A DNA stretch of 50,518 nt from Ochromonas danica (lineage: Eukaryota; Sar; Chrysophyceae; Chromulinales; Chromulinaceae): the NCBI GenBank assembly GCA_015146655.1, contig VKHL01000184.1:1-50518 (forward strand), read 5' to 3'. Under the pieces are notes generated by a model. That model saw nothing but the letters and a program-made list of their open reading frames with translations. It did no database searches and had not been told where the DNA came from. A program made the position numbers and the translations under genes. Positions 30,991-42,344 of the stretch are shown one piece after another; within the stretch, counting starts at the first letter, position 1, and each line of letters opens with the position of its first letter.

Positions 30991-33900
30991 ATGCTGGACC
31001 TGATACTTGATGCTATCAAAATTCTACATGTCATTTATAACCTTCGCGAGGAGTTGAGAGACAATGATAAAGCCTGTCAATTGCTTTGTGGTCGAGTCAC
31101 TATTTTTGATAGTTGGCTGCAAGATTGGAAAGAGAAAAACAGACTCCCTTACAATGCCTCGCTGGTGTTGTCCATCCAGTCCTTGCTGACTTTGTTGACT
31201 GAAATTCGTGACTTTCTGAGGAAGTTCACGAAACAGGGAGGGTCTATCTTGGGCCAGGCAAAAAGAGTGACCAAGAAGGCCTTCTTCAGTCGGAAGATGG
31301 CAGAGAAGTTGAATGACTTCCATCGACGCATTGACCAATGCGCTTTGGCGTTGAATATCTGCTTGACGACATCGGCGGAGGATAAGCGACGCGAAGAGAT
31401 GGTTGCCTTGCGTAATGAGCTGAATACTCATAGTGATGATCTGATGGAGGAACTAGGGGCATTGAACAGAGATCCTGACGAGTTGAAGGAGTTGCTCGAG
31501 GCGTTAAGGGAAGAGGCAGGAGAAGACAATGCTGCTATTTTGAGGGAGATCAGCTCCCTGCAGCAAAAGGTGGAGGGAAAGGCCTCCTGGGATCTTAGCA
31601 GGTTGAATGAGAGTCTGAAGGAAAGCAACGAGGCTCTGGTTGTTCAGATGGAGAAGCTTTGTGAACTCTTTGCTCGAGACTTGTCAGATGTGAAAGCCAT
31701 CATGATTCGTCTCCAGGCAGCTGCGCAGCAAGGGGATGTCCGCGTGCTGGAGCAATTGAAAGCGATGGAGACGAAAGTGAGCCATCACTGCAGTGTGAGT
31801 ATGGAGGAAGTGCATGCATTGAAGCAGTCGCTACAGGACGTGTCAAGAGAGGATGTGAAGGCTCTGAAAGATAAGCTGGAAGCATTGGATCTGTTGTCGT
31901 TGAAGGACGACTTGACGCAGGTGAAGAGTTTGTTGCAAGGATTGAAGGAAGCCGCTGCCAGCCAAGCTGATAAACAGAGGTTGGAGGAGCTAGCGAAACG
32001 CCTGGAGGAGAAGATCGATGATCGCCAAGCGATTACCTTGCAAGAGCTTGAAGGATTGAAAGGCTTGGTGAAGAGAGATGAGGCCGAGGTGGTGATGAAG
32101 GCATTGGCAGCGAAGATCGACTCTCTGGATTTACTGTCTGTGCAAGAGTATTTGGTGGAAGTGAGAGGAGAAGTGATGGCCACCAGGCAGACTGGAGAAG
32201 TGATATTGGAAGAAGTGAATGAAGTGAAAGCGATGATGATGAAGTTGCTAGATGATAAGAAGTTGACGAAAGCAGAAGAACAGTATCGCGCTAGGCTATT
32301 GAAAAGGATGTTGATTCCATCAGGAATGGTTCGTGTCGCCGACAAGAGCGTTAAGTTGGGTGTAGGAGGGTTCGGCGAAGTTAACTTGGCTTTATACCAG
32401 AACAAGAAAGTGGCCGTGAAGTCCTTCTTCTCTCTTCGCGGGTCAATATTATCAATAGCTCAGAGGGACTTTACCGCGGTGGAAAACGAGGTGCTGCTGA
32501 TGGGTGGTTATCTCGGATCTCATCCCACCATAGTTTCTTGCTATGGCTATTTCAAGGACGAGCATCAGAAGATCAGCATGGTGATGGAGTTAGCTCCCTA
32601 TGGTTGTTTATCGGCCATGCTAGACGACTATGATAACTTTACGTTCTTGTCATTCAGGCTGATATTAGGCTGGCTGAATGACCTAATTGATGCAGTGCGT
32701 TTCATCCATGAGCACGAAGTGAAGCACAGAGATGTCAAGGTCGATAACCTTTTGGTATTTGCTGATTTAGACGTGAAATTGTGTGACTTCGGTCTGGCGA
32801 GGCAAAACTCCTGTCAGAAACAAAGCACAATGATTGGAGGAACATTTGACTTCTTGGCTCCAGAGGTTGTTGGATTAAAGGGTTCAAGCTATGCTTCAGA
32901 TGTCTTCTCTTGGGCGATGACTGCTGCCCACATGATCTTGCGTCGCATACCTGATCGCAGGAACGACTTGTCCTCTTTGATCGATCAAGTAATGGAAATT
33001 GTGAGAGTAGATGGAGATATGGCTACATTCCCTTCTTCTCTGCAGGTTGCAATTTCATTTCAGATGCTGTTAAAAGAATGTTTGGAGACAGACCCCAGCA
33101 AACGTCCTTCAGCAAGCACAGTCAGCACTGTACTGCAGGAATTGCTGAATAAGGTGGGAGGAGATCCTCGCCACAAGTTAACAATCAATGATAAGAACTA
33201 TATTGAGACAGTTGTGAGAACTGCAGATGAGAAGTCAAGTTACGCAGTTGCTGGAGTGTCTTCCCCTCTCTCATCTCCATTGAAGGTAATCATTGCATTC
33301 TTCCTCCTTTCTTCTTACACACAACTCTTTCCTCATCATTCTACACAGCAGGAGGAAGCGACTTCTCCTACTCCTAGCACTCCTATTAGAGGGTTTGCTG
33401 TTGTCAAGAGGGAATTGTCATCCCTGTCCCATGATCAAGCAATAGAGATGTTGATTCAGTTGGGATGTTGTTTTGATCTAAAGGAGCGATGCCTGGAGGA
33501 AATGGACGGTCGCTATCTGAATGGGGTGACAAAGATGGAACATTTACGTGAGATTGGTGACACTAAGTCTAGAGAACCCATATTGAACAGCGTACTTCGT
33601 GACCTGCAAAAGATGCAGAAAGAAGGAGTGCCACTTGACTTAATGCAGGCGATAATGGAAAGTCTGACAGAGAGAGCTTGCCGAGAAGAAGAGTTGAAGA
33701 GAAAGAATGCTATACTTAACCTGCACCTACGAATCAAACAGACTTTGCAGCACATGGCCGCATCCGGAGATGTCTCCGCGTTACAAGAGTTGCAGGCATT
33801 GGGGTCATCGATTGATCATATTCCTCCAGAGGATATCAATCAAGGCTTTGCAGCAGATCTCAGTGATGACGCGAGGGGCAAGGGACTGGAGGTAAGTTTA

Positions 33901-35621
33901 GTGATACTGCGTGTAGAATGCCGTGACGACGGTCTTAGTTAGTATTATAGTGTGATGCCATGTATGGATTGTATGATGCCGCAAAATCACCATTCTAATG
34001 ATATTAGTTTGAGTGATCGTCGCTTTTGGTAGATAGTAGCTTGCATTATGCTAATAATCCCGGTGTTTGGTTGCTGTGATGTGGTGATTGGCACTGTATG
34101 TAGGGCGTGACTGCGCTGCATATTGCGGCTGCAAAGGGTCATCTGGAGTTAGTGAGGTTACTACTACTCCATCCGGCGATTACAGTGAATGCTGTAGATA
34201 GCCAGGTAAGCGACAACACCTAGTATTTTGCTTGAAGAAGGAAAGATGGATGTGTACTGAGCCCTACAAACGTTGTTATTGTATCAGAATGAGTGGACGC
34301 CATTGTATGTGGCATGTAGAGAAGGCCCTGAGAAGGTAGTGATGGTTCTGCTCGCAGATAGTCGAGTGGATATAAACAAGAAGAATAAGGTAAAGGGGTC
34401 TTTGAAGGTTAATGTGGTGATATGCACGGTACGTATTGACAGCTGAGGTGTTCTGCTTTATGCAAATCATAGTTTTGGGGTTTATTGACACCTTCAGTTT
34501 GGAATAGGAGGATGGTTGTTTTGATATGATTTGGTATTGTGGTAATCTGTGTGTGGTATTATATGTGCATGTTGGGTGTTTGTTTGTGAATAGTATGGAG
34601 GAACTCCGTTGTACGGTGCATGCTTGAAAGGTTATGTGGAAGCGGTGAAGGCTCTTCTATCGGATACCAGAGTAGTTGATGTTAACGCGGAGGATGAGGT
34701 AAAGGAGGATACTACTATGTTGACTTTGCATATGATATTATTGTTGCATTGGTAACTCTGCTGCTTGAGAGCAAAGAAGCTGGGAGACAAGGCGGTTTTG
34801 TCTCTTGTTATTCTAATGAAAGTGTTTCGTGTGTGTGCGAATAGAGAAAATATACTCCATTTCACTGTGCATGCTTGAAAGGTCATATGGAGGTGGTAAA
34901 GCTTCTGTTGTCTGACAATCGACTGCGCACTATTAACAAGGCGAATGAGGTGAAGGATAGTGATAATAGACTATGCTTGACTGTGAATATGTCGTAAGAC
35001 ACGTATGATTGTAGCTATTAGTACGTATGATAGTTGTGTGTGTTATTGTTTTGTTGGAAAGCAATGACATGGAAGGAGATCTATGTATGCTTGTTTAGTA
35101 ACGAAGGGTAGTATTTGTGATGGTAATAGTAGTAGAGAATATGTATGAACGGGTGAAGGTGGCGTATGTGTTAGCTATGGTTGTACTTAGTATTAATCAT
35201 AGTAATGTGTTTGATGTTTGTGAATAGTGTGGATTAACCCCTCTACACTATGCATGCAGTGGTGGTCATATAGAGGTGGTGAAGCTTCTATTGTCTGACA
35301 GTCGACTGGATAGTATTTACAAGACAAGCAAGGTAAAGGATAGTAATAATAGACTATGCTTGACTATGAATATGTCGTTTGCGACGAAGTGACGTTTGTT
35401 GACGTAATTTATTAGTGTTTGTGTGTTGCTATTGGCAATGACCATGTTAACATCTCGGTCTTGTGCATTTTATTGTGTTCGTTGCTGTGGTTCGTTTGCC
35501 TTGTTAATCGTCATTATTGATTTTGGGTTAGAGAGGAAAGACTCCTTTGGATCTGGCGAAAACAGAAGATATCAAGCAACTACTGAGAGAACACGCAGCA
35601 AGGATAACAAGCAATACATAA
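30991..35621 (+). CDS. helical-bundle + coiled-coil + protein kinase + ankyrin protein
   Basis: Deduced exons are 30991-33285, 33349-33891, 34104-34205, 34288-34389, 34594-34698, 34845-34949, 35228-35332 and 35532-35621 (1,148 residues). Residues 1-125 form an amphipathic helical bundle resembling the HeLo-like/MLKL/plant-MCA type. About 130-445 is an extended coiled coil. About 450-720 is a protein kinase with an apparently intact catalytic set: GVGGFGEV, VAVKSF, HRDVKVDN, DFG, APE. This is followed by a second helical region. The C-terminus has six ankyrin units, the first five each encoded by one 102- or 105-nt phase-0 exon, the last degenerate. The layout resembles MLKL (bundle, brace, kinase) joined to RIPK4-like ankyrins. 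A signalling or cell-death role is inference. All junctions are phase 0. Confidence 0.85.
34104..35621 (+). repeat. ankyrin repeat exon array
   Basis: Six exons (34104-34205, 34288-34389, 34594-34698, 34845-34949, 35228-35332, 35532-35621) each begin at the same point of the repeat, just before TPL, and all are phase 0. The introns after the fourth and fifth units (from 34950 and 35333) share about 45 nt of nearly identical sequence, showing recent exon-plus-intron duplication. Confidence 0.9.
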
Positions 35622-36493
35622 TGAGGATAGCCTAATACTAGTAGAAGCTATCGTTGATAGATTGTTTGGCTGATCTATGAACTATCCGTTAAGCATTCAC
35701 TCTTATTTGTGATATTGTTTGACAGCTCCATGTCCACAGCTTTCAGCAGAATGAGGGTTTGGAGTTAGATCTAACCCTCGAAACCACAGAAAATGAACAA
35801 TAGAACAAGATGCATATAGATATAACCTTAGTTCTTATTGTTACCATAATAAAGGAATTTTCAATGTTAAGAAGACAATAAAAGCAATCTTACTCGCTAT
35901 CAAAAACACAATATCTATGGTATGGTTTCACTACCCACCTTAGTGGTACAATAGCATTCCTTGAAGAAAACCATAGGTTCTTCATTGATCAATAAGTAAT
36001 CATTAACCCTATTGGCAGCTTGACCTTTATTAACACGATAGATAAAAGCAACATGCGTTTTCATTCACATTCCCGATTCTTCTTATTTTGAGTTTGCGAG
36101 AGGAGAAGCGGAGAAAGGAAATCGCACACGGAATAATCAATAGAGAGGGAGAGGGAGAGAGAGAGAGTAGGGTGATCGAGTCTTTGTTACCATTATTGAG
36201 CCAATAGCGATGACGAAGAGTTTACGACAAGTAGATGAAATCATAATCTTCCTATTCACTCTGTTGAGCTCACTCAAAACATTTTCAGTTCAAATATATC
36301 ATGTTCATATGATGAGAGAAATGTCAAGCAGCATCATGACAGATAGTGTCGCAATAATACACGACAGCAATAGTACGATAGTAATAAGTGCATCACGATA
36401 ATAACGATAATAACATTAAATAAAAATAATATATAACACTAATCTAATAGCTACATGTGTAGTTCTAGCAATGGCTGCCCTATTGTTGTTAGC

Positions 36494-36580
<87 letters not shown>

Positions 36581-36789
36581 AAAGACCTGTTGGAACAGGT
36601 TCTGTGGTGACACACACAGAAGGGACCAACTGACTGACTGAAACAACAACAACCAGAAGAACAACAACAATATTAATCATAATAATCACATTCCAATAGG
36701 AGGCCAGCTAGACTAGTCGATCATAATAATTACTCACTGTCCAAACAGAGTGAGAGATAGCTTGACAAATAATAAATAAAAAAAAAGGA
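35622..36789. other. intergenic region
   Basis: It contains the 3' UTR of the kinase gene, GA-rich sequence near 36140-36170, and the long (TG)n at 36494-36580. A 63-codon frame from the ATG at 36210 has no recognisable features and is not called. Confidence 0.45.
36494..36580. repeat. (TG)n microsatellite
   Basis: A nearly pure 87-nt TG tract with one TTTG interruption near 36533-36537. Confidence 0.95.
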
Positions 36790-38292
36790 ATGAAGATCTT
36801 GACGATGCTATTGCCTTGTTTCCTCCTAAGACGTTGTCTCGCCATGGAAACAATTCGCATCACTACTCCACCAGGTGGATTACTCTCTAATATGATCTAT
36901 CCTATTCATGAATCAAAAGCCTTCTCAGGAAATATCAATATAAGATCTTGTGAACGATTCTTAGATAATCATTCTCTTCTTTATGAAGCTTTACTAGAGG
37001 ATGTTCACGGAGAGAAGAATTTGATACCCACCTATCTAACAGAGGTTTACCAAACAGCACAAGATTTCATTCATAGTGATACTATTGCCAATCGACAGCA
37101 TCTTCTCTTCACTCTAAACTCCTTAACAACAACAAGTGGTCAATATTGGTGTTTGTTAGGTGGCAAAGGAAGTGGGAAGTCAGCCTTATTAAAGGAATTC
37201 GAGCGTAAAAACTGTGAGAAAGTCTTTCGTATTGATATGCGACAACATAAAGATATCCTCTCTGGTCTCATTGCTTCTTTACAATCACAATATCAATATC
37301 AAGAGAAAAGTTTCTTATCTTGGTTAACCAGTCTATTACAAGGTTTCCGTGTCATGTTTCGTGAATATACTCAATTAAGTGGTAAAGCAGTTGCTCAGAA
37401 AGTCAGTGACGAAAGAAATACTCTATACTTCACTTTGCAACAATATATAAAACAATTTGGAGCTTTTACCATCATTATTGATGAAGCTAATATTCCTTTT
37501 AGTAAATATTGTTTAAAGAAAGAAGAGCAAATACTGGAAGCACAATCAATTTTGGAACTCTTCACAGCACTCACTAAGCAAGACCAAAAAGTAAGTTGTA
37601 TTTCTCTCATTTGAATATAGTCAAATAGAAAAGATCAATTTTGAATAATAATGATTGACGTTGATTAGATCAACGTTCTCTTGGTTTCCAGTGATTATCA
37701 CTTCCCACAAGCCTTAGCATCTGATCCTATTTACTTTGATTTGCGTAACTTCTCTCACTATCTATTTATGCAAGAACTCTCTCCAGCTGACGCTTGGGCA
37801 TTGTTAAAGAGTTGGAATGTAAGAAATAAACTAGCCGAGATGCTCTTAGCCCTCTATGGTGGTCAAGTGGAAGATCTCTATCATGGCGTACAAAATCTCC
37901 ACCTTCTTGTCTCTTCCGTATCTGGCGATGAAGAAGCTATTCAACAATCCTGTGCTAACTATAGTCCTATCTCAGGTCTAACAATTCAGACTGTGCGACA
38001 TTGTTTGCAACAAGCAAGCTCTAATAAAGGGGTAGCGACCATTCTACAAGAAGTGTTGAAGAAGATCATCCAAGAAGGTCAATATCAGATAAACAGATCA
38101 ACCAATGATAGCCAGGACATGGAAGAAGTGATCAATATTCTTCAAGAGCATAAACTAGTATATTTGAGGATGCAAGGACACCATAACCTCTTCTTCGGTG
38201 TGGAGCCGGCTCACAATGGAGAGGAAATATTAGTACCTTCCAAACAAAGCCTTCGGCTGGCCGCATTGCTAGCATTGAGAGCCTCAAACTAA
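36790..38292 (+). CDS. STAND/archaeal-type P-loop ATPase with signal peptide
   Basis: Exons 36790-37590 and 37669-38292 (78-nt intron, phase 0) give 474 residues. The hydrophobic N-terminus MKILTMLLPCFLLRRCLA could be a signal or targeting peptide. Walker A is LLGGKGSGKSALL (about residue 120). Walker B is FTIIIDEAN (about residue 233). A sensor-like INVLLVSSDY stretch opens exon 2. It is followed by YLFMQELSPADAWALLKSW and a helical C-terminal region, a plan like the archaeal-ATPase (Pfam Arch_ATPase/AAA) branch of STAND NTPases. No effector domain is recognisable. The role is unknown. Such ATPases occur in several protist algae, and transfer from prokaryotes is one explanation but untested. 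Confidence 0.65.
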
Positions 38293-38463
38293 GTGGATCT
38301 CCACCTAACAATGCATTTACATACTGCTATTTGTAGAGAATGTGTGAGATTGCCTCCAATCACTCTGTCTATTTCAAAGTCCTAACTAACCTTTCAATAC
38401 TCCAATATACTTTAAAAATCTATGCAATAAGTGATTCCTGCAGTATTTGCACGTAGAGTGAAA

Positions 38464-40101
38464 TTAAGGATTGATGGCATCTTCAGAAGCGCCTCGAAGG
38501 AACCAGTGATGCCTAACACGATCTGCAACATCTTGACGAAGAAGCCAACAAGTAAAATGTTGTGGTGATAACCACTTCCTCGCTTGAGCTAGGCTTCGAA
38601 TACAATAAGGGATAGTCTTATTGTCAACAAGACCTAGCATGTTATTCTTCTGACATGAAGGTTTAAAAGTTATTTTCGTAAACTCCATGGAGCAGTATGC
38701 TTGCACTTCTCTCAAATTACTACGATAGCGCTCTAACTCTTCTTTAAACTGCTCTTCTCCATAGAAATCAATCAGACGATCAAGCACCCTATTAGCTAAC
38801 AAGTGAATAAAGGAATCATAAGGTTGAAACGACTGTAACAAAGAGATATGAGGAGGCCACAATGTCGAATTATTGCCTAATGTTGTATTCTTTACTTTCT
38901 GTGCAATATACCACAGGTTCTCATCTCGAAATTTACCCATACCATCTTCTTCACTGCCATCATCTCCCTTAAATCTGAATTTCGCAAACTGATCCCATCC
39001 TGTTACAACTGATGAATTACGAAAACGTCGTGCATGCTTCCAAGAGAGATCATCCTTAGGCCACTCTAACAGCCATCGTAATATTAGCATGCTTTCATCA
39101 AATCTCTCCGTTACGATTAGAAAGATCTTATAGGAGGCCACTTTCTCTGCAAGGTTGTGGAAGAAGATATGCTTGAAGTTAGCATGGAAAAAGGATACGC
39201 CTGTCTGCTCTTGGGAGATGGCCTCGAGGCCCCACTCCCTTACATACCAAGGCAGATGGAAAGATTTACGAAGATGATGAAGAGGTTCGTAAGGAATCGG
39301 TTGGGATTGTAATGTACTGATAAAATCGTGGAATGAGATGTTTTTTCTTTGCTCTATACGATAAAAGTACCACGCACTATTAAATCTCAAGCCTGGATGA
39401 CGTGTTGAGGAAACATGAAGATAGGGCTTCTTCATAAGCTCATATAATCTCTTTGATAAACTATTATGAGCTAACCAAGCATCAAATGGCGCTGACCTCG
39501 ACCCTGTGCCAGTACTGTTCAGAATATACTCTCGATGGCTATCGTCATACATAGACCATATTCGACCTGAGTTATTCCAATGAGGAAGAAAGCAATTCAT
39601 GCCTTGGTTTTGACAGAGTTCTGTCCAAAGAATACAAGCAGCAGAACTAGATCCTGTCTTATGGGGTTTATTGTAAAATATACGCTTGGATCGTCCTTGG
39701 CCACTTGCAGAAAATGGACAAAGATAAGGATGATGGAAATAGGTTTCATTGGATAGACACTGTCTTGATTCTTCGGTTGGAAATAACACATTCTTAGCAA
39801 ATACTTCTCGATCACCCAGGAAACGATCAATTTCTTCATATTGGCTTGATAGAGGTTGTTTGAAGAAAGATGAGAGATCGTGATGGTGGAAGACGGTTGT
39901 TGTTGTTAATGGAGTCGTTGTAGTAGCAGTAGTGGAGGAGGAGTCATTTGTTGGAGTGGTGGCGGTAGTAGTAGTGTTAGTAGGATGTGATGTTTGTTCA
40001 TTGTCGTGATTTGGGGAAATACTGTGGACATTGGAAGAAAGCATGGAGATGATGAGGATGAAGATCATCACCATGGAGATGACTGACAACCAAGAAGACA
40101 T
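38464..40101 (-). CDS. galactose-3-O-sulfotransferase-like carbohydrate sulfotransferase
   Basis: 545 residues, single exon. The N-terminal signal anchor (MSSWLSVISMVMIFILIISML) is followed by a Thr/Ser-rich stem, giving the type II topology usual for Golgi enzymes. The PAPS 5'-phosphosulfate loop is KRIFYNKPHKTGSSSAA (about 135-151). The 3'-phosphate region is HVSSTRHPGLRFNSAWYF (about 230). The remaining C-terminal part is typical helical Gal3ST-like sequence with conserved Cys. The likely reaction is sulfate transfer from PAPS to a glycan. The acceptor is unknown. The family is widespread in protists and animals. Confidence 0.8.
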   Translation of the reverse strand: MSSWLSVISMVMIFILIISMLSSNVHSISPNHDNEQTSHPTNTTTTATTPTNDSSSTTATTTTPLTTTTVFHHHDLSSFFKQPLSSQYEEIDRFLGDREVFAKNVLFPTEESRQCLSNETYFHHPYLCPFSASGQGRSKRIFYNKPHKTGSSSAACILWTELCQNQGMNCFLPHWNNSGRIWSMYDDSHREYILNSTGTGSRSAPFDAWLAHNSLSKRLYELMKKPYLHVSSTRHPGLRFNSAWYFYRIEQRKNISFHDFISTLQSQPIPYEPLHHLRKSFHLPWYVREWGLEAISQEQTGVSFFHANFKHIFFHNLAEKVASYKIFLIVTERFDESMLILRWLLEWPKDDLSWKHARRFRNSSVVTGWDQFAKFRFKGDDGSEEDGMGKFRDENLWYIAQKVKNTTLGNNSTLWPPHISLLQSFQPYDSFIHLLANRVLDRLIDFYGEEQFKEELERYRSNLREVQAYCSMEFTKITFKPSCQKNNMLGLVDNKTIPYCIRSLAQARKWLSPQHFTCWLLRQDVADRVRHHWFLRGASEDAINP

Positions 40102-41136
40102 GGATCAATTTCCAAACAAACTGCTTGGAGCTTTTCATCCGATGAATAATGTTAACTTAAAGCGAATGTAGTATGTGTGGTCTAAATGGTCTGTTTTTGG
40201 CTTTTTGCAGAGATTATTAGGGTCCCGCGGAAAGTTTGCATGCGTCACTCCTTCATCTTCGTCATTTTTTGAAGAATTCTCATTGACTACTTGATTAAAC
40301 TCGCTGGATATAGAAAACAGGGTAACGACGTTTGCTGAACAGTATCTATCTGACATTAAAGGTCATTATCATATTAATCAAAAAATGGGATAAGACGTGA
40401 TAATAACAATGAATCGTCGCCGAATTCCGTAACCGTCATATTGGGTTTGTTCATAGTATTCTCCTAGTCATGCTCTATCTTTGGTAAAAACGATGGCAGT
40501 CATACTGCTTTCAATGACGAGCAAATCCAGGGGCAAAGGTGCCTACATTCCCTACGCACCAATACTAATTTTTACTTGATATCCTGTGTGGAGAGGGGAA
40601 GGTCTTTTTGCATTTTAGAGACGATAAGACTTCCAACATTGGCAATTGATGGTTCAGAAACCATGTAGTATATGCAACTGATGCTCATAAATTTCAATCC
40701 AAGTAAAATCAACTTGGAAAGAAAAGAGCAATAAATTTGAAAAAACTGAATATCAGCATCATTATGCTTAGTGGAACTAAATGATCTATTTGCAGTAAAG
40801 AACACAAAAACCTTGTTTCCAAAACAACTTGTTTAGTATGAAACAAAGTGATCTTGCTAAAGTTTTTTGAATTTGAATTTTCTTGTCTTTTAAAAAGAAA
40901 TTAATCTTTAATCAGTCTAAAACATAAATAAATTTTAATTCTTTTTGAATGAATATGCTCTACCTTTGATAATGAATCGAGCACAGTTCGGAGTTGAAAT
41001 TAGTGGATGAAGTCAATAGCAGTCACCATTGTTGCGCGGGAATCTAATTCTTCTTTGGATGTGTTTGATTGAATTTTCATCCAACCTTTTTGCAGCGACG
41101 AATATTCAACGACTTACTTTAAAGCCCTTTGTTATC
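40102..41136. other. AT-rich intergenic region
   Basis: About 1 kb without a supported gene, AT-rich at 40680-40980. It is the shared 5' side of the sulfotransferase (-) and the oxygenase (+). Confidence 0.5.
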
Positions 41137-42310
41137 ATGTCCTTTGAATTGCCTGTTATTAATATTTCTTGTTGGACGGAGAACCTGCCTTCTGTCTACA
41201 ACCAACTTACAGCTCCTCAACGAGAAGTTGCCAATCAATGGAATGATTTCATGACACGCTATGGGTTTGTGGTCTTAGAAGGTCATGCTCTTCCAGCAGA
41301 GACATTTCAGACTCTTTACAGTGAAAGCATTGCATTTTTCTCTCAATCTCTAGAGAGTAAAGTCGTTCATAGGCATGGTAAATATGGGCATCCACTGGGT
41401 GGATATACTCCTCCTGGCAGCGAGACAGTAGCTTTGTCTGTAGTGGGACAGTCTAATGCAGCAGATGTTAAGCCACAGGCTGATCCTGTTGAAAGCTTTG
41501 TATATAATGGTCATCCTTGTAAATACTCTTCTCCGTTTGGTGAGCCCAGTCCCATTCAATCAGCTGCCAGCTACTATGATGAGATGGAGAAAGTACTTCG
41601 GACTTTACATCGTATTTCCTGTGCAACTTTGAACCTTCCTTCATTGGATGAAATTGAACGTTATTATGATGAAACGCTACATGAGAATAAGGATTTAGGC
41701 ACGAATGGAAATGCTCTTCGTTTGGCCCATTATCTTGGAGATGTATCAATTCAGTCCTTAGGCTTGAAGAACAAAGTTCATTCCTCTATCAGATATGGTG
41801 CTCATACGGACTATCAAGGTTATACCTTATTGAAGCCGGACCCCAAAGACTGGAAGACTATTGACGGATGTCTCCAAGGTGGTCTAGAGGTGTATCTCCC
41901 TTGTGAGAGAGTATGGCAACGAGTAGCTTTGGGAGAGGAGCACTCGAATGCTCTCGTCATCAATGTTGGTAGGGCACAATAACCTAAAATCATTTATTTA
42001 TTGGTCTTGACTTGATTAATGTTTCTCAGGCGATCTAATGCAACGATGGACAAATGATCGATGGTTATCTCCGCTACATAGAGTTACTCTGGACACAGAG
42101 ATGATCAATAGCGTTTCTCAAAAGACGCACTCAAGACTCTCTTTAGTTTTCTTTTCTGGACCATTGGACAAGGCTGTCGTCGAGCCGTTTGCTTCTTGTG
42201 TAGATGAGGGACAAAACAGCAAGTACGGACCTATTCTATCTGGCGATCATCTACAACAAAAGCTGAATCGTACAAATGAAATGGTCGAGTTAGCTCTAAG
42301 TGAAAACTAA
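41137..42310 (+). CDS. isopenicillin-N-synthase-like 2-oxoglutarate/Fe(II) oxygenase
   Basis: Exons 41137-41968 and 42030-42310 (61-nt intron) give 370 residues. The start at MSFELPVINIS matches the usual DIOX N-terminus. An in-frame ATG at 41059 would add a hydrophobic 26-residue extension. The double-stranded beta-helix carries the iron ligands in GAHTDYQGYT and SPLHRV, and the 2OG-binding R-x-S in SRLSLVFF. NVGDLMQRWTNDRW is rebuilt across the splice. The substrate is unknown. The family includes plant hormone and secondary-metabolite oxidases. The 3' end lies 34 bp from the end of the convergent coiled-coil gene. Confidence 0.9.
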
Positions 42311-42344
42311 TCAGCAGGCAGTTTGATGAATGGATGCTCTTCGT

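Noticed and set aside
36210-36401. A 63-codon plus-strand frame with hydrophobic start.
   Set aside because: It has no family, no splice partner, and lies in AT-rich intergenic sequence.
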